A program made the position numbers and the translations under genes. Below are positions 1 through 6,420 of a stretch of 15,090 nt of DNA, in pieces; position 1 is the stretch's first letter; each line of letters starts with the position of its first letter. The stretch lies in the NCBI GenBank assembly GCA_030620925.1, contig JAUXIQ010000011.1:1-15090 (forward strand), given 5' to 3'. The notes under the pieces were generated by a model. The model was not told the origin of the DNA, made no database searches, and saw only the letters and a list, made by a program, of their open reading frames with translations. Origin of the DNA: JAUXIQ01 sp030620925 [NCBI: Nitrospinota bacterium] (GTDB lineage: Bacteria; JAUXIQ01).

Positions 1-1
1 A

Positions 2-526
2 ACCCTGGGCCAATCCGACCTCGGCCACGCTGATTTCATCAAGGCCTCAGAGTTAATCCCCCCCTTTCCTGTTGCCCACATCATTCGGGGGTCTCCCTAT
101 ATCTTCACAGGCCAATACGACCAGGCCATCGCCGATTTAAGCAAGGCCATAGAGATAAACCCCGATTATGCTCTGGCATACAACAATCGAGGAACCGCCT
201 ATGATAACATGGGCCGATACGACCTCGGCATCGCTGATTTCACCAAGGCAATAGAGCTAAACCCCAAGTACTTTAAAGCTTACAGCAATCGGGGGTATGC
301 CTATATTGCTACAGGCCGGTTTGACCGGGCTATTGCTGATCTCGATAAAGCTCTTGAGATCAACCCGGGGCATGCTCCGGCTTACTATCATCGGGCAATT
401 GCTTACTTCAAAAAAGGTGAATATGACAAATCCTGGAAAGACCTCCTCAAAGCCCAAAGTTTAGGTATTCCGATTCAGCCGGGATTTATCAAGGCCCTGC
501 GTCAAGCTTCAGGAAGACAAAAATGA
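2..526 (+). CDS. TPR-repeat protein, 3' part only
   Basis: The frame is open from the first bases of the window to the TGA at 524-526, so this is the C-terminal 174 residues of a gene that begins to the left. An internal ATG at 209 is not the true start, because clear repeat units precede it. After a degenerate stretch there are four consecutive 34-residue tetratricopeptide repeats. They follow the pattern AYxNRGxAYxxxGxYDxAIADxxKAIEINPxY, with the usual small residues in helix A, the YD pair, the A in helix B and the Asn-Pro between units. TPR arrays form a superhelical scaffold for protein-protein binding; the partner cannot be told from sequence. The last unit is weaker (KSWKDLLKAQSLG) and acts as a cap, followed by a basic tail ending SGRQK. 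The family call is sure; the function is unknown. Confidence 0.9.
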   Translation, partial: TLGQSDLGHADFIKASELIPPFPVAHIIRGSPYIFTGQYDQAIADLSKAIEINPDYALAYNNRGTAYDNMGRYDLGIADFTKAIELNPKYFKAYSNRGYAYIATGRFDRAIADLDKALEINPGHAPAYYHRAIAYFKKGEYDKSWKDLLKAQSLGIPIQPGFIKALRQASGRQK

Positions 527-764
527 GCCGAAAATTCCACGAAACCTGAGACACTACTCCATGAGACTATCGAAAAACCTCGAAAAAGTGAATTTGAGGC
601 TTACGAGCCATTGATTTTAGCGATGCAAATTTCGCCAAAACAGAATAGTTTGATTTTTTCGACATTCCCGCTATCTCTCCTGGATTTTCATCATTTTTCC
701 AAAAAGAGCCCGCTTCATTTGAAGTTTCAAGTTTTTAATGGTTAATAGGAGCGGCGTTCCTTTA

Positions 765-1505
765 CTATTCGCCGGGCATGGGGAACCAGGCCCTGGATTT
801 TATCTCCAGGCCCGCCTCTTCCAATGCCAGCCTGCCCGCCTTCATGCTGAGGGCGGCCTGGGCCACCTGGCTGCCCACGCCTTTGACCGCCGTCATGCCC
901 AGCCAGTCTTCCTTGACGGCGAACCTCGTCTCCTTGACCAGTATACCCACGCCCTCCTTGGTAGAGACGGTGGATGCGCCGAAGGCGACCACGCTGAGCC
1001 CGATGGCCAGCAGGGAGATGGTCATCATCTGCAGGGTGGTGTCTTCTCCGGCGTTCCTGTAGAAAGCCACGGTCAGAGGCGCCGCCGCCTTGCCACGCAG
1101 CCGGTAGTCGTGGACGAAGGTGCGGGAGCGGTCTATGAATGTCTTGACCTGCCCCGGAACGGTGGCGATGTAGACCGGTGCGGCGAGAATGATCCCGTCG
1201 GCCTCCAGCATCTTCTTATGGAGTATTTCCATGTCGTCCTTGATGCCGCAGTTGTATTCCTTGACGGGCACCGGCATGACGTCGAAGCCTACCTCCTTCT
1301 GCAGCCTGTGCACCCTGCTCAGGCAGCCTTCGCAGCCGATGCAGTATTCTATGCGGTAGTCCTGCAGGTGGACGAGTTCGGTCTCCACCGGCCCCGTTTC
1401 TTCGGCCGCTTTGAGGGACTCCTCGAGCATATACTGGCAGTTGCCGTCCTTTATGGGGGTGCCCACTATGCCCAGGACTTTGACCTTCAGGTCATCAGCA
1501 TTCAT
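765..1505 (-). CDS. Iron-sulfur flavoprotein-like NADPH-dependent FMN reductase family protein
   Basis: This 246-residue protein has a flavodoxin-like fold. Its FMN phosphate loop is GTPIKDGN (residues 15-22), and APVYIATVPGQVKTFIDR (109-126) is the second flavin-contact loop. Residues 55-61 read CxxCxxC and a fourth cysteine, C86, lies before GIKDDM. In the iron-sulfur flavoprotein (Isf) family these four cysteines bind a 4Fe-4S cluster that passes electrons to FMN, but there the last two are 4-7 residues apart. Here 24 residues separate C61 and C86, so cluster binding is likely but unproven. I chose the ATG at 1505 because GAGGTG sits just upstream; a longer frame to a TTG at 1628 would start inside the -35 box. 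The C-terminal ~60 residues are a tail with a small hydrophobic helix near 160-178. A role in redox metabolism or oxygen/electrophile detoxification in an anaerobe is inference. Confidence 0.82.
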   Translation of the reverse strand: MNADDLKVKVLGIVGTPIKDGNCQYMLEESLKAAEETGPVETELVHLQDYRIEYCIGCEGCLSRVHRLQKEVGFDVMPVPVKEYNCGIKDDMEILHKKMLEADGIILAAPVYIATVPGQVKTFIDRSRTFVHDYRLRGKAAAPLTVAFYRNAGEDTTLQMMTISLLAIGLSVVAFGASTVSTKEGVGILVKETRFAVKEDWLGMTAVKGVGSQVAQAALSMKAGRLALEEAGLEIKSRAWFPMPGE

Positions 1506-1599
1506 AATTTCACCTCTGTTCTCTGATTGAGTAGTGGTTTTTTTTGTGTTGTCTATCCCGCCGCAGACGGAATAATCGAAGTTAATCGTATGGGGAGTT

Positions 1600-1628
1600 C
1601 TTATGGCAAATTCACCCTGAGTTGTCAA
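1600..1628 (-). promoter_or_regulatory. Sigma-70-like promoter of the flavoprotein gene
   Basis: On the minus strand TTGACA (1623-1628) is followed after exactly 17 bases by CATAAG (1600-1605), a 6/6 match to the -35 and 4/6 to the -10 consensus. The start would fall near 1593, leaving a leader of about 90 bases before the ATG at 1505. Confidence 0.55.
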
Positions 1629-1701
1629 GGAAATAGGAGGGGGCTATGCTGAGCATGACAGACCGAGGCGAGCCGGGATGTTCTTGGGCTGAACGTTTCT
1701 T

Positions 1702-2013
1702 TCAGCCGGGATTATCGGTGGGCATGGACAGGACTTCGCTTTTAACCGTGAGGGGCACACAAATGTAGGAGGTTACGTTCGTCAACTGCCTGTAATAGGA
1801 CAAAAATCTCGGGTCAAGGGCGGTATCTTCTATGAGGATATGTTCCTGGTTCATCACGCAGGAGCCGATAACACTTCCGTGGATGCTGCGGGCGGTAACC
1901 TGAAAACATCCGCTTACCCGCAGACCATGCCGATCTGAGAGAATAGACCGATGGCTCTTGTTTGTTATTGACTGACATAGCTCAATCGGACACTTTTTAA
2001 GAAACGTCCGCCT
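1702..2013 (-). pseudogene. GAF-domain-like gene remnant without a start codon
   Basis: A 103-codon stop-to-stop frame on the minus strand reads as real protein although it has no credible start or ribosome binding site. Its middle part, with GSVIGSCV, HILIEDTALDPRF and VTSYICVPLTV, matches the core of GAF domains: a Gly-rich turn, 'I.D...DPRF', then '.S.ICVPL'. GAF domains are small-molecule or cofactor sensors in kinases, cyclases and regulators. The frame ends at a TGA right after the strand that ends the partial domain (ICVPLTVKSEVL), so the usual output domain is missing. Upstream, the frame closes at TGA 2014-2016. Another frame there reads ISTLPLMKADVS and ends in the A-rich run at 1994-2000, which suggests a frameshift joined the two. 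It is most likely a decayed sensor-gene fragment. Its position downstream of the acyl-CoA dehydrogenase on the same strand implies no function. Confidence 0.5.
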
Positions 2014-2188
2014 TCATCAAGGGCAGGGTGGAAATGGCGGGACGCACAGAAATTAGATAACACGAGTTTTTTTACAGCAATTATTTTTAATATTGGTAAT
2101 TAGACTGGTATGTTTCCAATGTGTGGTTTCCTTCTCCCTCGTTAATTTTTAAGATTTAGCCGCTCAGTAATCTTCTTTTTATTTACAA

Positions 2189-3340
2189 CTAATAGGGGCG
2201 ATACTCCTTTCCGATGGTCTCCCGGGCGATGACTATCTTACACACCTGGGCCGTTCCGTCGCCTATCTCCATGCCTATAACGTCCCTCAGCCTTTGCTCC
2301 ACCGGAAACTCATCCGTGTAGCCGTAGTGCCCGTGGAGCAGGAGCATCTCGTGGATGATATCGACGGAAATTTTGGGCCCCCACCATTTGCACATGGCCG
2401 CTTCGATGGTGTGCGGCAGGTTGTTGTCTTTGAGCCAGAGCGTTCTGTAGCACTGCCACTTGGCGGCGTCGAGCATGGTCAGCGCTTCGGCGATGGGGAA
2501 GGATACGCCTTCGAACTTGGCGATGGGCCTGCCGAAGGCGGACCGCTCCTTGACGTATTGAATGGTGTCTTCTACGGTCTGCTCGGCACACCCTATGCAC
2601 ATGAGGCCCAGGAGGGCCCGGCTGAAATCGAAGCCTTTCATTACCTGGTAGAACCCCTGTCCCTCGACGCTGAGTATATGGTCTGCGGGTACACGGACAT
2701 TGTCGAAAAATAGTGACCCCCGCACCACCGCCCGATGGCCCAGGTCATTGAACTTGGTCCTCTCTATCCCCGGCTGGTCCATAGGCACAAAAAAGGCGGT
2801 GACACCCCTGGCCCCCGCCGAGGGGTCGGTTCGTGCAAACACTATGGACGCATCGCAAACGTATCCGGTGGTGATGGAAGTCTTTTCGCCGTTGAGGACG
2901 AATTGGTCGCCGTCCTTTTCGGCTTTAAGCTGGAGGTTGGCGGCGTCGGAGCCGGCGCCCGGTTCGGTTAGCGCAAGGGAGATTACGACTTCTCCCTCAA
3001 CGAAGCGGGGCAGCCATTCCTCCTGGACCCGCGGCGAGGCGTGTTCGGAGATCAGCCCACCCATCAGGCCACCCATGACCACGAACTGAGCGCAGCTCAT
3101 ATCTCCCCGGCCGATCTCTTCCGCCGATATGCCGGCGGTTATGCAGTCCATTCCCATGCCCCCGAATTTCTGCGGAACGTTGGCCCCCAGGATACCCAGC
3201 CGGGCCATCTGTTTGTATGCTTCCCGGGGAAACTCCTCGTTTTTATCCCATTGGGCGGACTGAGGTTTGAGTTCATTGTCAGTAAAATCTCTTACGGTTT
3301 TTCTAAACATCTCCTGTTCGGGCGTGAAAGCGAAATCCAT
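2189..3340 (-). CDS. Acyl-CoA dehydrogenase family flavoenzyme
   Basis: This 383-residue protein is the normal length for an FAD-dependent acyl-CoA dehydrogenase, which oxidises an acyl-CoA at C2-C3 and passes electrons to ETF. Visible landmarks are the N-terminal helical domain beginning with FTPEQEMFRKTVRDF, the family signature LALTEPGAGSD (122-132), the FAD/CoA strand GEKTSITTGY (151-160), and ERSAFGRPIAKFEGVSFPIAE (265-285) in the C-terminal domain. The end of the protein carries MEIGDGTAQVCKIVIARETIG. Medium-chain-type enzymes have the catalytic base Glu in 'YEGTSQ'; here the equivalent is Asp361 (GDGT). I preferred the ATG at 3340 over a longer frame reaching 3394, because an AAGGGGG ribosome site lies about 9 bases upstream and family alignments begin at this FTPEQ block. 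No ETF or thiolase gene is adjacent, so the substrate is unknown. Confidence 0.93.
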   Translation of the reverse strand: MDFAFTPEQEMFRKTVRDFTDNELKPQSAQWDKNEEFPREAYKQMARLGILGANVPQKFGGMGMDCITAGISAEEIGRGDMSCAQFVVMGGLMGGLISEHASPRVQEEWLPRFVEGEVVISLALTEPGAGSDAANLQLKAEKDGDQFVLNGEKTSITTGYVCDASIVFARTDPSAGARGVTAFFVPMDQPGIERTKFNDLGHRAVVRGSLFFDNVRVPADHILSVEGQGFYQVMKGFDFSRALLGLMCIGCAEQTVEDTIQYVKERSAFGRPIAKFEGVSFPIAEALTMLDAAKWQCYRTLWLKDNNLPHTIEAAMCKWWGPKISVDIIHEMLLLHGHYGYTDEFPVEQRLRDVIGMEIGDGTAQVCKIVIARETIGKEYRPY

Positions 3341-3408
3341 GGTATCTTTTCCCCCTTCTTCGTATAGTCGATCCAATGTTTTATTCGGCTGCATGAAAGG
3401 TCATGGAA

Positions 3409-3437
3409 TTTATAGCGGAATAATCCGCTTTAGACAA
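3409..3437 (-). promoter_or_regulatory. Promoter of the acyl-CoA dehydrogenase gene
   Basis: Minus strand: TTGTCT (3432-3437), 17 bases, TATAAA (3409-3414). These are 4/6 and 5/6 matches to the sigma-70 consensus. The start is predicted near 3402, about 60 bases before the chosen ATG at 3340. Its spacer contains an inverted repeat that is listed separately. Confidence 0.55.
3414..3429. promoter_or_regulatory. Inverted repeat AGCGGA-N4-TCCGCT, candidate operator
   Basis: This is a perfect 6+6 palindrome with a 4-base centre. It lies entirely between the -35 and -10 boxes of the acyl-CoA dehydrogenase promoter, touching the edge of the -10. A repressor bound there would block polymerase. The regulator is unknown; placement next to a fatty-acid gene suggests a TetR- or FadR-like protein, but that is inference. 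Confidence 0.4.
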
Positions 3438-3456
3438 TGAAAAAAGATGGGAGAAT

Positions 3457-3484
3457 AAAAAAAGGGCCTTTTAAAAAGGCGCCT
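3457..3484 (-). terminator. Rho-independent terminator of the tRNA pair
   Basis: On the minus strand, about 20 bases after the encoded CCA of tRNA-Cys, a GCCTT/AAGGC stem with a five-base TTTAA loop (extended by GG/CC across one mismatch) is followed by seven T. It sits between the tRNAs and the acyl-CoA dehydrogenase promoter, so it ends the tRNA transcript. Confidence 0.7.
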
Positions 3485-3501
3485 TCTTATAACCGGTTAT
3501 A

Positions 3502-3576
<75 letters not shown>

Positions 3577-3593
3577 GACATATACGGAAAATC

Positions 3594-3668
<75 letters not shown>

Positions 3669-3687
3669 TCTCGGTCATTGATATTAA

Positions 3688-3715
3688 TCTATACTATGGT
3701 CTCCTTTAGTGTCAA
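3688..3715 (-). promoter_or_regulatory. Promoter of the tRNA-Gly/tRNA-Cys unit
   Basis: Minus strand: TTGACA (3710-3715), 16 bases, TATAGA (3688-3693). The predicted start is near 3681, about 12 bases before the mature tRNA-Gly 5' end, a normal short tRNA leader. Confidence 0.7.
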
Positions 3716-3800
3716 CCAAAGAGTTATGGGCATGGACCATCGCTGATTACCACCCTCTGTGCGAAGACGTATGCCCGCTATCCTCATGAAATCCAGGGGC

Positions 3801-4874
3801 CTAAATTTCGTCGAAGAAATAGGGTTTCAGGCTCTGAATCCTGGTTTTGTATTCGTTAGGATTTATGAACCATTCAGCGGCGGAGACGCTGCTGAGAAGG
3901 CTGTTTCCGTCCTGAGGGGTGAAGCAGAACCCGACTATCTCGTTGCCGTTGCGCACGTGCAGAGTGGGCAGGCATACCACGGTCTGGTTGAGAAGCCTGC
4001 CGTAGTATCCGTGGTCTCTCCCGAAGGAGAAGATGAGGTTTGCAGAGGTCTTTTCAGTCACCGCAACGCTTTCGTCCTCACGCAGGCGCTGAATCACCTT
4101 CTCCAGGTCCACGGGGTGTTTGACCTTGATGTCGAACCAGATGGCATGCATATACTGGGTATTGGCTTTGATGGCCGAAGAGAAGAGGTTGAGGTCGATG
4201 TCGATCGTTTTGAAGAGGTGATAGGCGTCTCTGGCGTGGTGGGTGCCGAACTTTTCGTCGTCATGCTTGCCCACCTGGGGCGAAGGGATAAAACTGCCGT
4301 CCTGGCTGATGTCATTGGCTCGCCTGATACACAGGAACCGACCTTCCACGAAATTGTCCCCGTCTGTTTCCACGCCGCCCACGTTTTTTATCAGCACGGC
4401 CAGATTATGAGTGTTACAGCTTACTATATGGATAAACTGGTCTTCACCCGGCACGAGAGCCGCATCGTTTATGCCTCGGGCGTACATCTTCCCGAAGCCG
4501 AACTCGCTGCCCTGGGCGATGAATCCTTTAGTATTATGCCTGTATGCCTGATAGAAATTTTTCTTGTTGCTCCGACCCACTCCGGAGGGAGTGCAGTCGA
4601 TGACAACGGTGGCTCTCTCCAGGGCCTCCAGGGATTCGTAGGTGGGCTCCATTTCCAGTTTTCTGAATTCGCTCTCCTTGTCGCTATCGACGCATAACTT
4701 CGCCCCTCTCCTTATGAGCGACCGGACCTTGGACCTGTCCGAGGTGAGGGGGGTCCTTTTGTGAAAGGTCACTTCGTCGATGCGTATCTCATCTTTCATA
4801 TTGACCAGAAGACCTATAAGGGGTTCCCCGATGGTCCCCGTACCTATTACGTGAACAACTGTGGAGTCACTCAT
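3801..4874 (-). CDS. Type II (archaeal-style) glyceraldehyde-3-phosphate dehydrogenase-like protein
   Basis: This 357-residue protein begins with a Rossmann nucleotide loop, VIGTGTIGEPL (9-19), as in archaeal GAPDH (GYGTIGKRV). The catalytic block is IVSCNTHNL (150-158) with Cys153; archaeal enzymes read VVSCNTTGL. Further family points are CIRRAND (182-188), the His pair THHARD (211-216), MHAIWFDIKV (242-251) and the C-terminal NGNEIVGFCFTPQDGNS (309-325), which parallels ENEIFLMQAVHQES. Type II GAPDH oxidises glyceraldehyde 3-phosphate to 1,3-bisphosphoglycerate with NAD(P). Changes around the active Cys (THN for TTG) mean the true substrate could be a different phosphorylated aldehyde. The start at 4874 is backed by TAGGAG nine bases upstream. 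It is a single gene, with no other glycolytic gene beside it. The fold and family are secure; the reaction is moderately so. Confidence 0.75.
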   Translation of the reverse strand: MSDSTVVHVIGTGTIGEPLIGLLVNMKDEIRIDEVTFHKRTPLTSDRSKVRSLIRRGAKLCVDSDKESEFRKLEMEPTYESLEALERATVVIDCTPSGVGRSNKKNFYQAYRHNTKGFIAQGSEFGFGKMYARGINDAALVPGEDQFIHIVSCNTHNLAVLIKNVGGVETDGDNFVEGRFLCIRRANDISQDGSFIPSPQVGKHDDEKFGTHHARDAYHLFKTIDIDLNLFSSAIKANTQYMHAIWFDIKVKHPVDLEKVIQRLREDESVAVTEKTSANLIFSFGRDHGYYGRLLNQTVVCLPTLHVRNGNEIVGFCFTPQDGNSLLSSVSAAEWFINPNEYKTRIQSLKPYFFDEI

Positions 4875-5264
4875 ACCCAGTCTCCTACAAAGAAGCTGCC
4901 TCCCTCAGGAGGTTAACATATTGTTTTTAACACCTTGTTTCCAGAGATTTGTTCCCTCTGGTGTTCGATCAATTAAAAGTTATGTGAGAGTCACGGCAGG
5001 TTCCGCTTTTTGGGGGAGAATAAACAGCAGGTTGTTGTAATATCCTGTTTCCATCCGTTTTGCACTTCTCAGTATAATTCTTCATCGGTTTCTTAGCAAC
5101 AGTTTTATATGAGTTGTTTCCCGGAAATGGGCCCACCGCCGGTCTAAACCGGACGAAAATGCTTGACATTGCCCCCTCATTGTTTTAAGGTCAGCACCTA
5201 AATATACCAAAAATTCATGTTCCGGACAATAGCGTTTCCATGGAGAAATATTGCGAGTTAATGT
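4875..5264. other. Divergent intergenic region between the GAPDH-like gene and the polyprenyl synthase
   Basis: This 390-base gap separates the minus-strand GAPDH-like gene from the plus-strand polyprenyl synthase and should hold both promoters. I can see one possible plus-strand promoter (listed separately) and a small CCAGAG-N9-CTCTGG inverted repeat (4941-4961). No convincing minus-strand promoter is visible. No convincing gene lies inside. Confidence 0.5.
5163..5191 (+). promoter_or_regulatory. Possible promoter of the polyprenyl synthase
   Basis: TTGACA (5163-5168) is perfect. Seventeen bases later TAAGGT (5186-5191) matches the -10 consensus at only 3/6. It lies about 75 bases before the ATG at 5265. 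Confidence 0.35.
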
Positions 5265-6245
5265 ATGGACTTTAAAGATACTTTAACGCTGATTAAAGAC
5301 GACCTGGAAAAAGTCGAAAAAGCTATCGGGAAGTATTTCGAGTCTGATGTGGAAATCATACCCACAATAGGCTCTTATCTGTTTTTCGGGGGCGGCAAAC
5401 GGATAAGACCTGTAATGGTGCTGATGAGTTCACGGCTCTGCGGATACGATGGAGAAGACAGGCACATCGCCCATTCCTGCGTGGTGGAATTCCTGCATAC
5501 CGCCACCCTCCTTCATGATGACGTCATCGACGCCTCGCCCAAGAGGCGCGGCAATCCCTCAGCCAACTCCAAGTGGGGCAACGAAGTGTGCGTTCTTGTC
5601 GGGGATTTCCTTTTCGCCAAGTCGTTCGATATCATGGCCCATGACGGGGATTCAAGAATGCTCAGGATCCTTTCCGACACTTGCCTCAGGATGGCCGAGG
5701 GTGAAGTTCTCCAGCAGGTAAACGTATGCAACCTGAAGCTCACCGAAGATGAATACGTCAACATCATCGAGAGGAAAACGGCCACCCTGATATCCACCTG
5801 CTGCCGTTTGGGAGCGGTACTGGGGGGCGCCTCTGCGGATGAGGAAAAAGCCCTGGCATCATTTGGCTTAAACGTGGGAATGGCCTTTCAGTTGGTGGAT
5901 GACTATCTGGATTATACCGCTGATGAAGAAAGGCTCGGCAAACCCACCGGCACCGACCTACGGGAGGGAAACATCACCTTTCCCCTTATCCTCCTGTATG
6001 AGAACTGCAACTCGGAGCAGCGCAGCAGGATCGGGCATTTTGTTGAGAATGGGGAAGTCAACCCTCAGGATATAAAAGAGCTTACCGAGCTGATGGCTGA
6101 GCAAAACGTTTTTCAAAGGGTCGAAGCCAGGGCAGTGGACTATATCAAGAGAGCAAAATCAGAACTGGCCGTTTTCGATAGCGGCTCTCCTTACCTAGAC
6201 GGCCTTCACGCGGTGGCCGATTTCGTGATCGAAAGAGACCTCTAA
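5265..6245 (+). CDS. Long-chain all-trans polyprenyl diphosphate synthase (octaprenyl/heptaprenyl type)
   Basis: This 326-residue class I trans-prenyltransferase condenses isopentenyl diphosphate with an allylic diphosphate to build the quinone side chain. Both Asp-rich Mg-binding motifs are intact: the first is LLHDDVID (82-89) and the second LVDDYLDY (210-217). GGGKRIRP (42-49) binds isopentenyl diphosphate, and the KPTGTDLREGNITFPLI block follows the second motif as usual. The residue five before the first Asp is Ala (A80), where short-chain FPP synthases carry Phe or Tyr. A small residue there leaves the product tunnel open, so a C30-C50 product is expected. The exact length cannot be read. 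The start at 5265 is the first ATG after an in-frame TAA at 5259, with only a poor ribosome site (GGAG about 20 bases upstream). A plus-strand unit with purD, 175 bases on, is possible. Confidence 0.9.
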   Translation: MDFKDTLTLIKDDLEKVEKAIGKYFESDVEIIPTIGSYLFFGGGKRIRPVMVLMSSRLCGYDGEDRHIAHSCVVEFLHTATLLHDDVIDASPKRRGNPSANSKWGNEVCVLVGDFLFAKSFDIMAHDGDSRMLRILSDTCLRMAEGEVLQQVNVCNLKLTEDEYVNIIERKTATLISTCCRLGAVLGGASADEEKALASFGLNVGMAFQLVDDYLDYTADEERLGKPTGTDLREGNITFPLILLYENCNSEQRSRIGHFVENGEVNPQDIKELTELMAEQNVFQRVEARAVDYIKRAKSELAVFDSGSPYLDGLHAVADFVIERDL

Positions 6246-6420
6246 CCCGCCTCGCACATAACTCAACAAACCTTACTTCGTTCGGAAGTCCGGCGGATAC
6301 CTGCCAGCGGGCCTGATTGCTTATAACCGGGCATCACCAGTTTTTTCGCAGCGTCGTTTCAGTTATGTGGCCGACGGATTATGCGTCTGCCCGTGCCGAA
6401 CATGAGCAGGGGGACTGGGA
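6246..6420. other. Spacer between the polyprenyl synthase and purD
   Basis: This 175-base gap has no ORF of note and no T-run terminator. It contains CACATAACT (6255-6263) and its exact inverse AGTTATGTG (6361-6369), 97 bases apart, and a small ACTTC-GTTCG-GAAGT hairpin at 6275-6289. Their meaning is unclear. Confidence 0.3.

Noticed and set aside
541-760. AT-rich convergent gap with many short A and T runs, suggestive of a repeat or IS edge
   Set aside because: I find no inverted ends, direct repeats or transposase fragment; it is probably just the 3' flanks of two convergent genes.
738-1526. A long plus-strand open frame antisense to the flavoprotein gene
   Set aside because: It is rich in His, Gln and Arg with no domain, as expected for the complement of a GC-rich gene; the minus-strand frame has clear FMN and cysteine motifs.
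3489-3500. Perfect 12-base palindrome ATAACCGGTTAT just after tRNA-Cys
   Set aside because: It is not followed by a T-run and lies within the short tail before the real terminator; it may only aid tRNA 3' processing or be chance.
4941-4961. CCAGAG-N9-CTCTGG inverted repeat upstream of the GAPDH-like gene
   Set aside because: It is short, not tied to a recognisable promoter and not followed by a T-run; an operator is possible but unsupported.
4969-5169. A 66-codon minus-strand frame between the GAPDH-like gene and the polyprenyl synthase
   Set aside because: It has protein-unlike composition, no recognisable family and a crowded ribosome site, and it overlaps the likely polyprenyl synthase promoter.
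6255-6369. CACATAACT and AGTTATGTG flanking most of the spacer before purD, like ends of a small mobile element
   Set aside because: The arms are only nine bases, there is no target duplication that I can see, and no related copy is in the window; chance is plausible.
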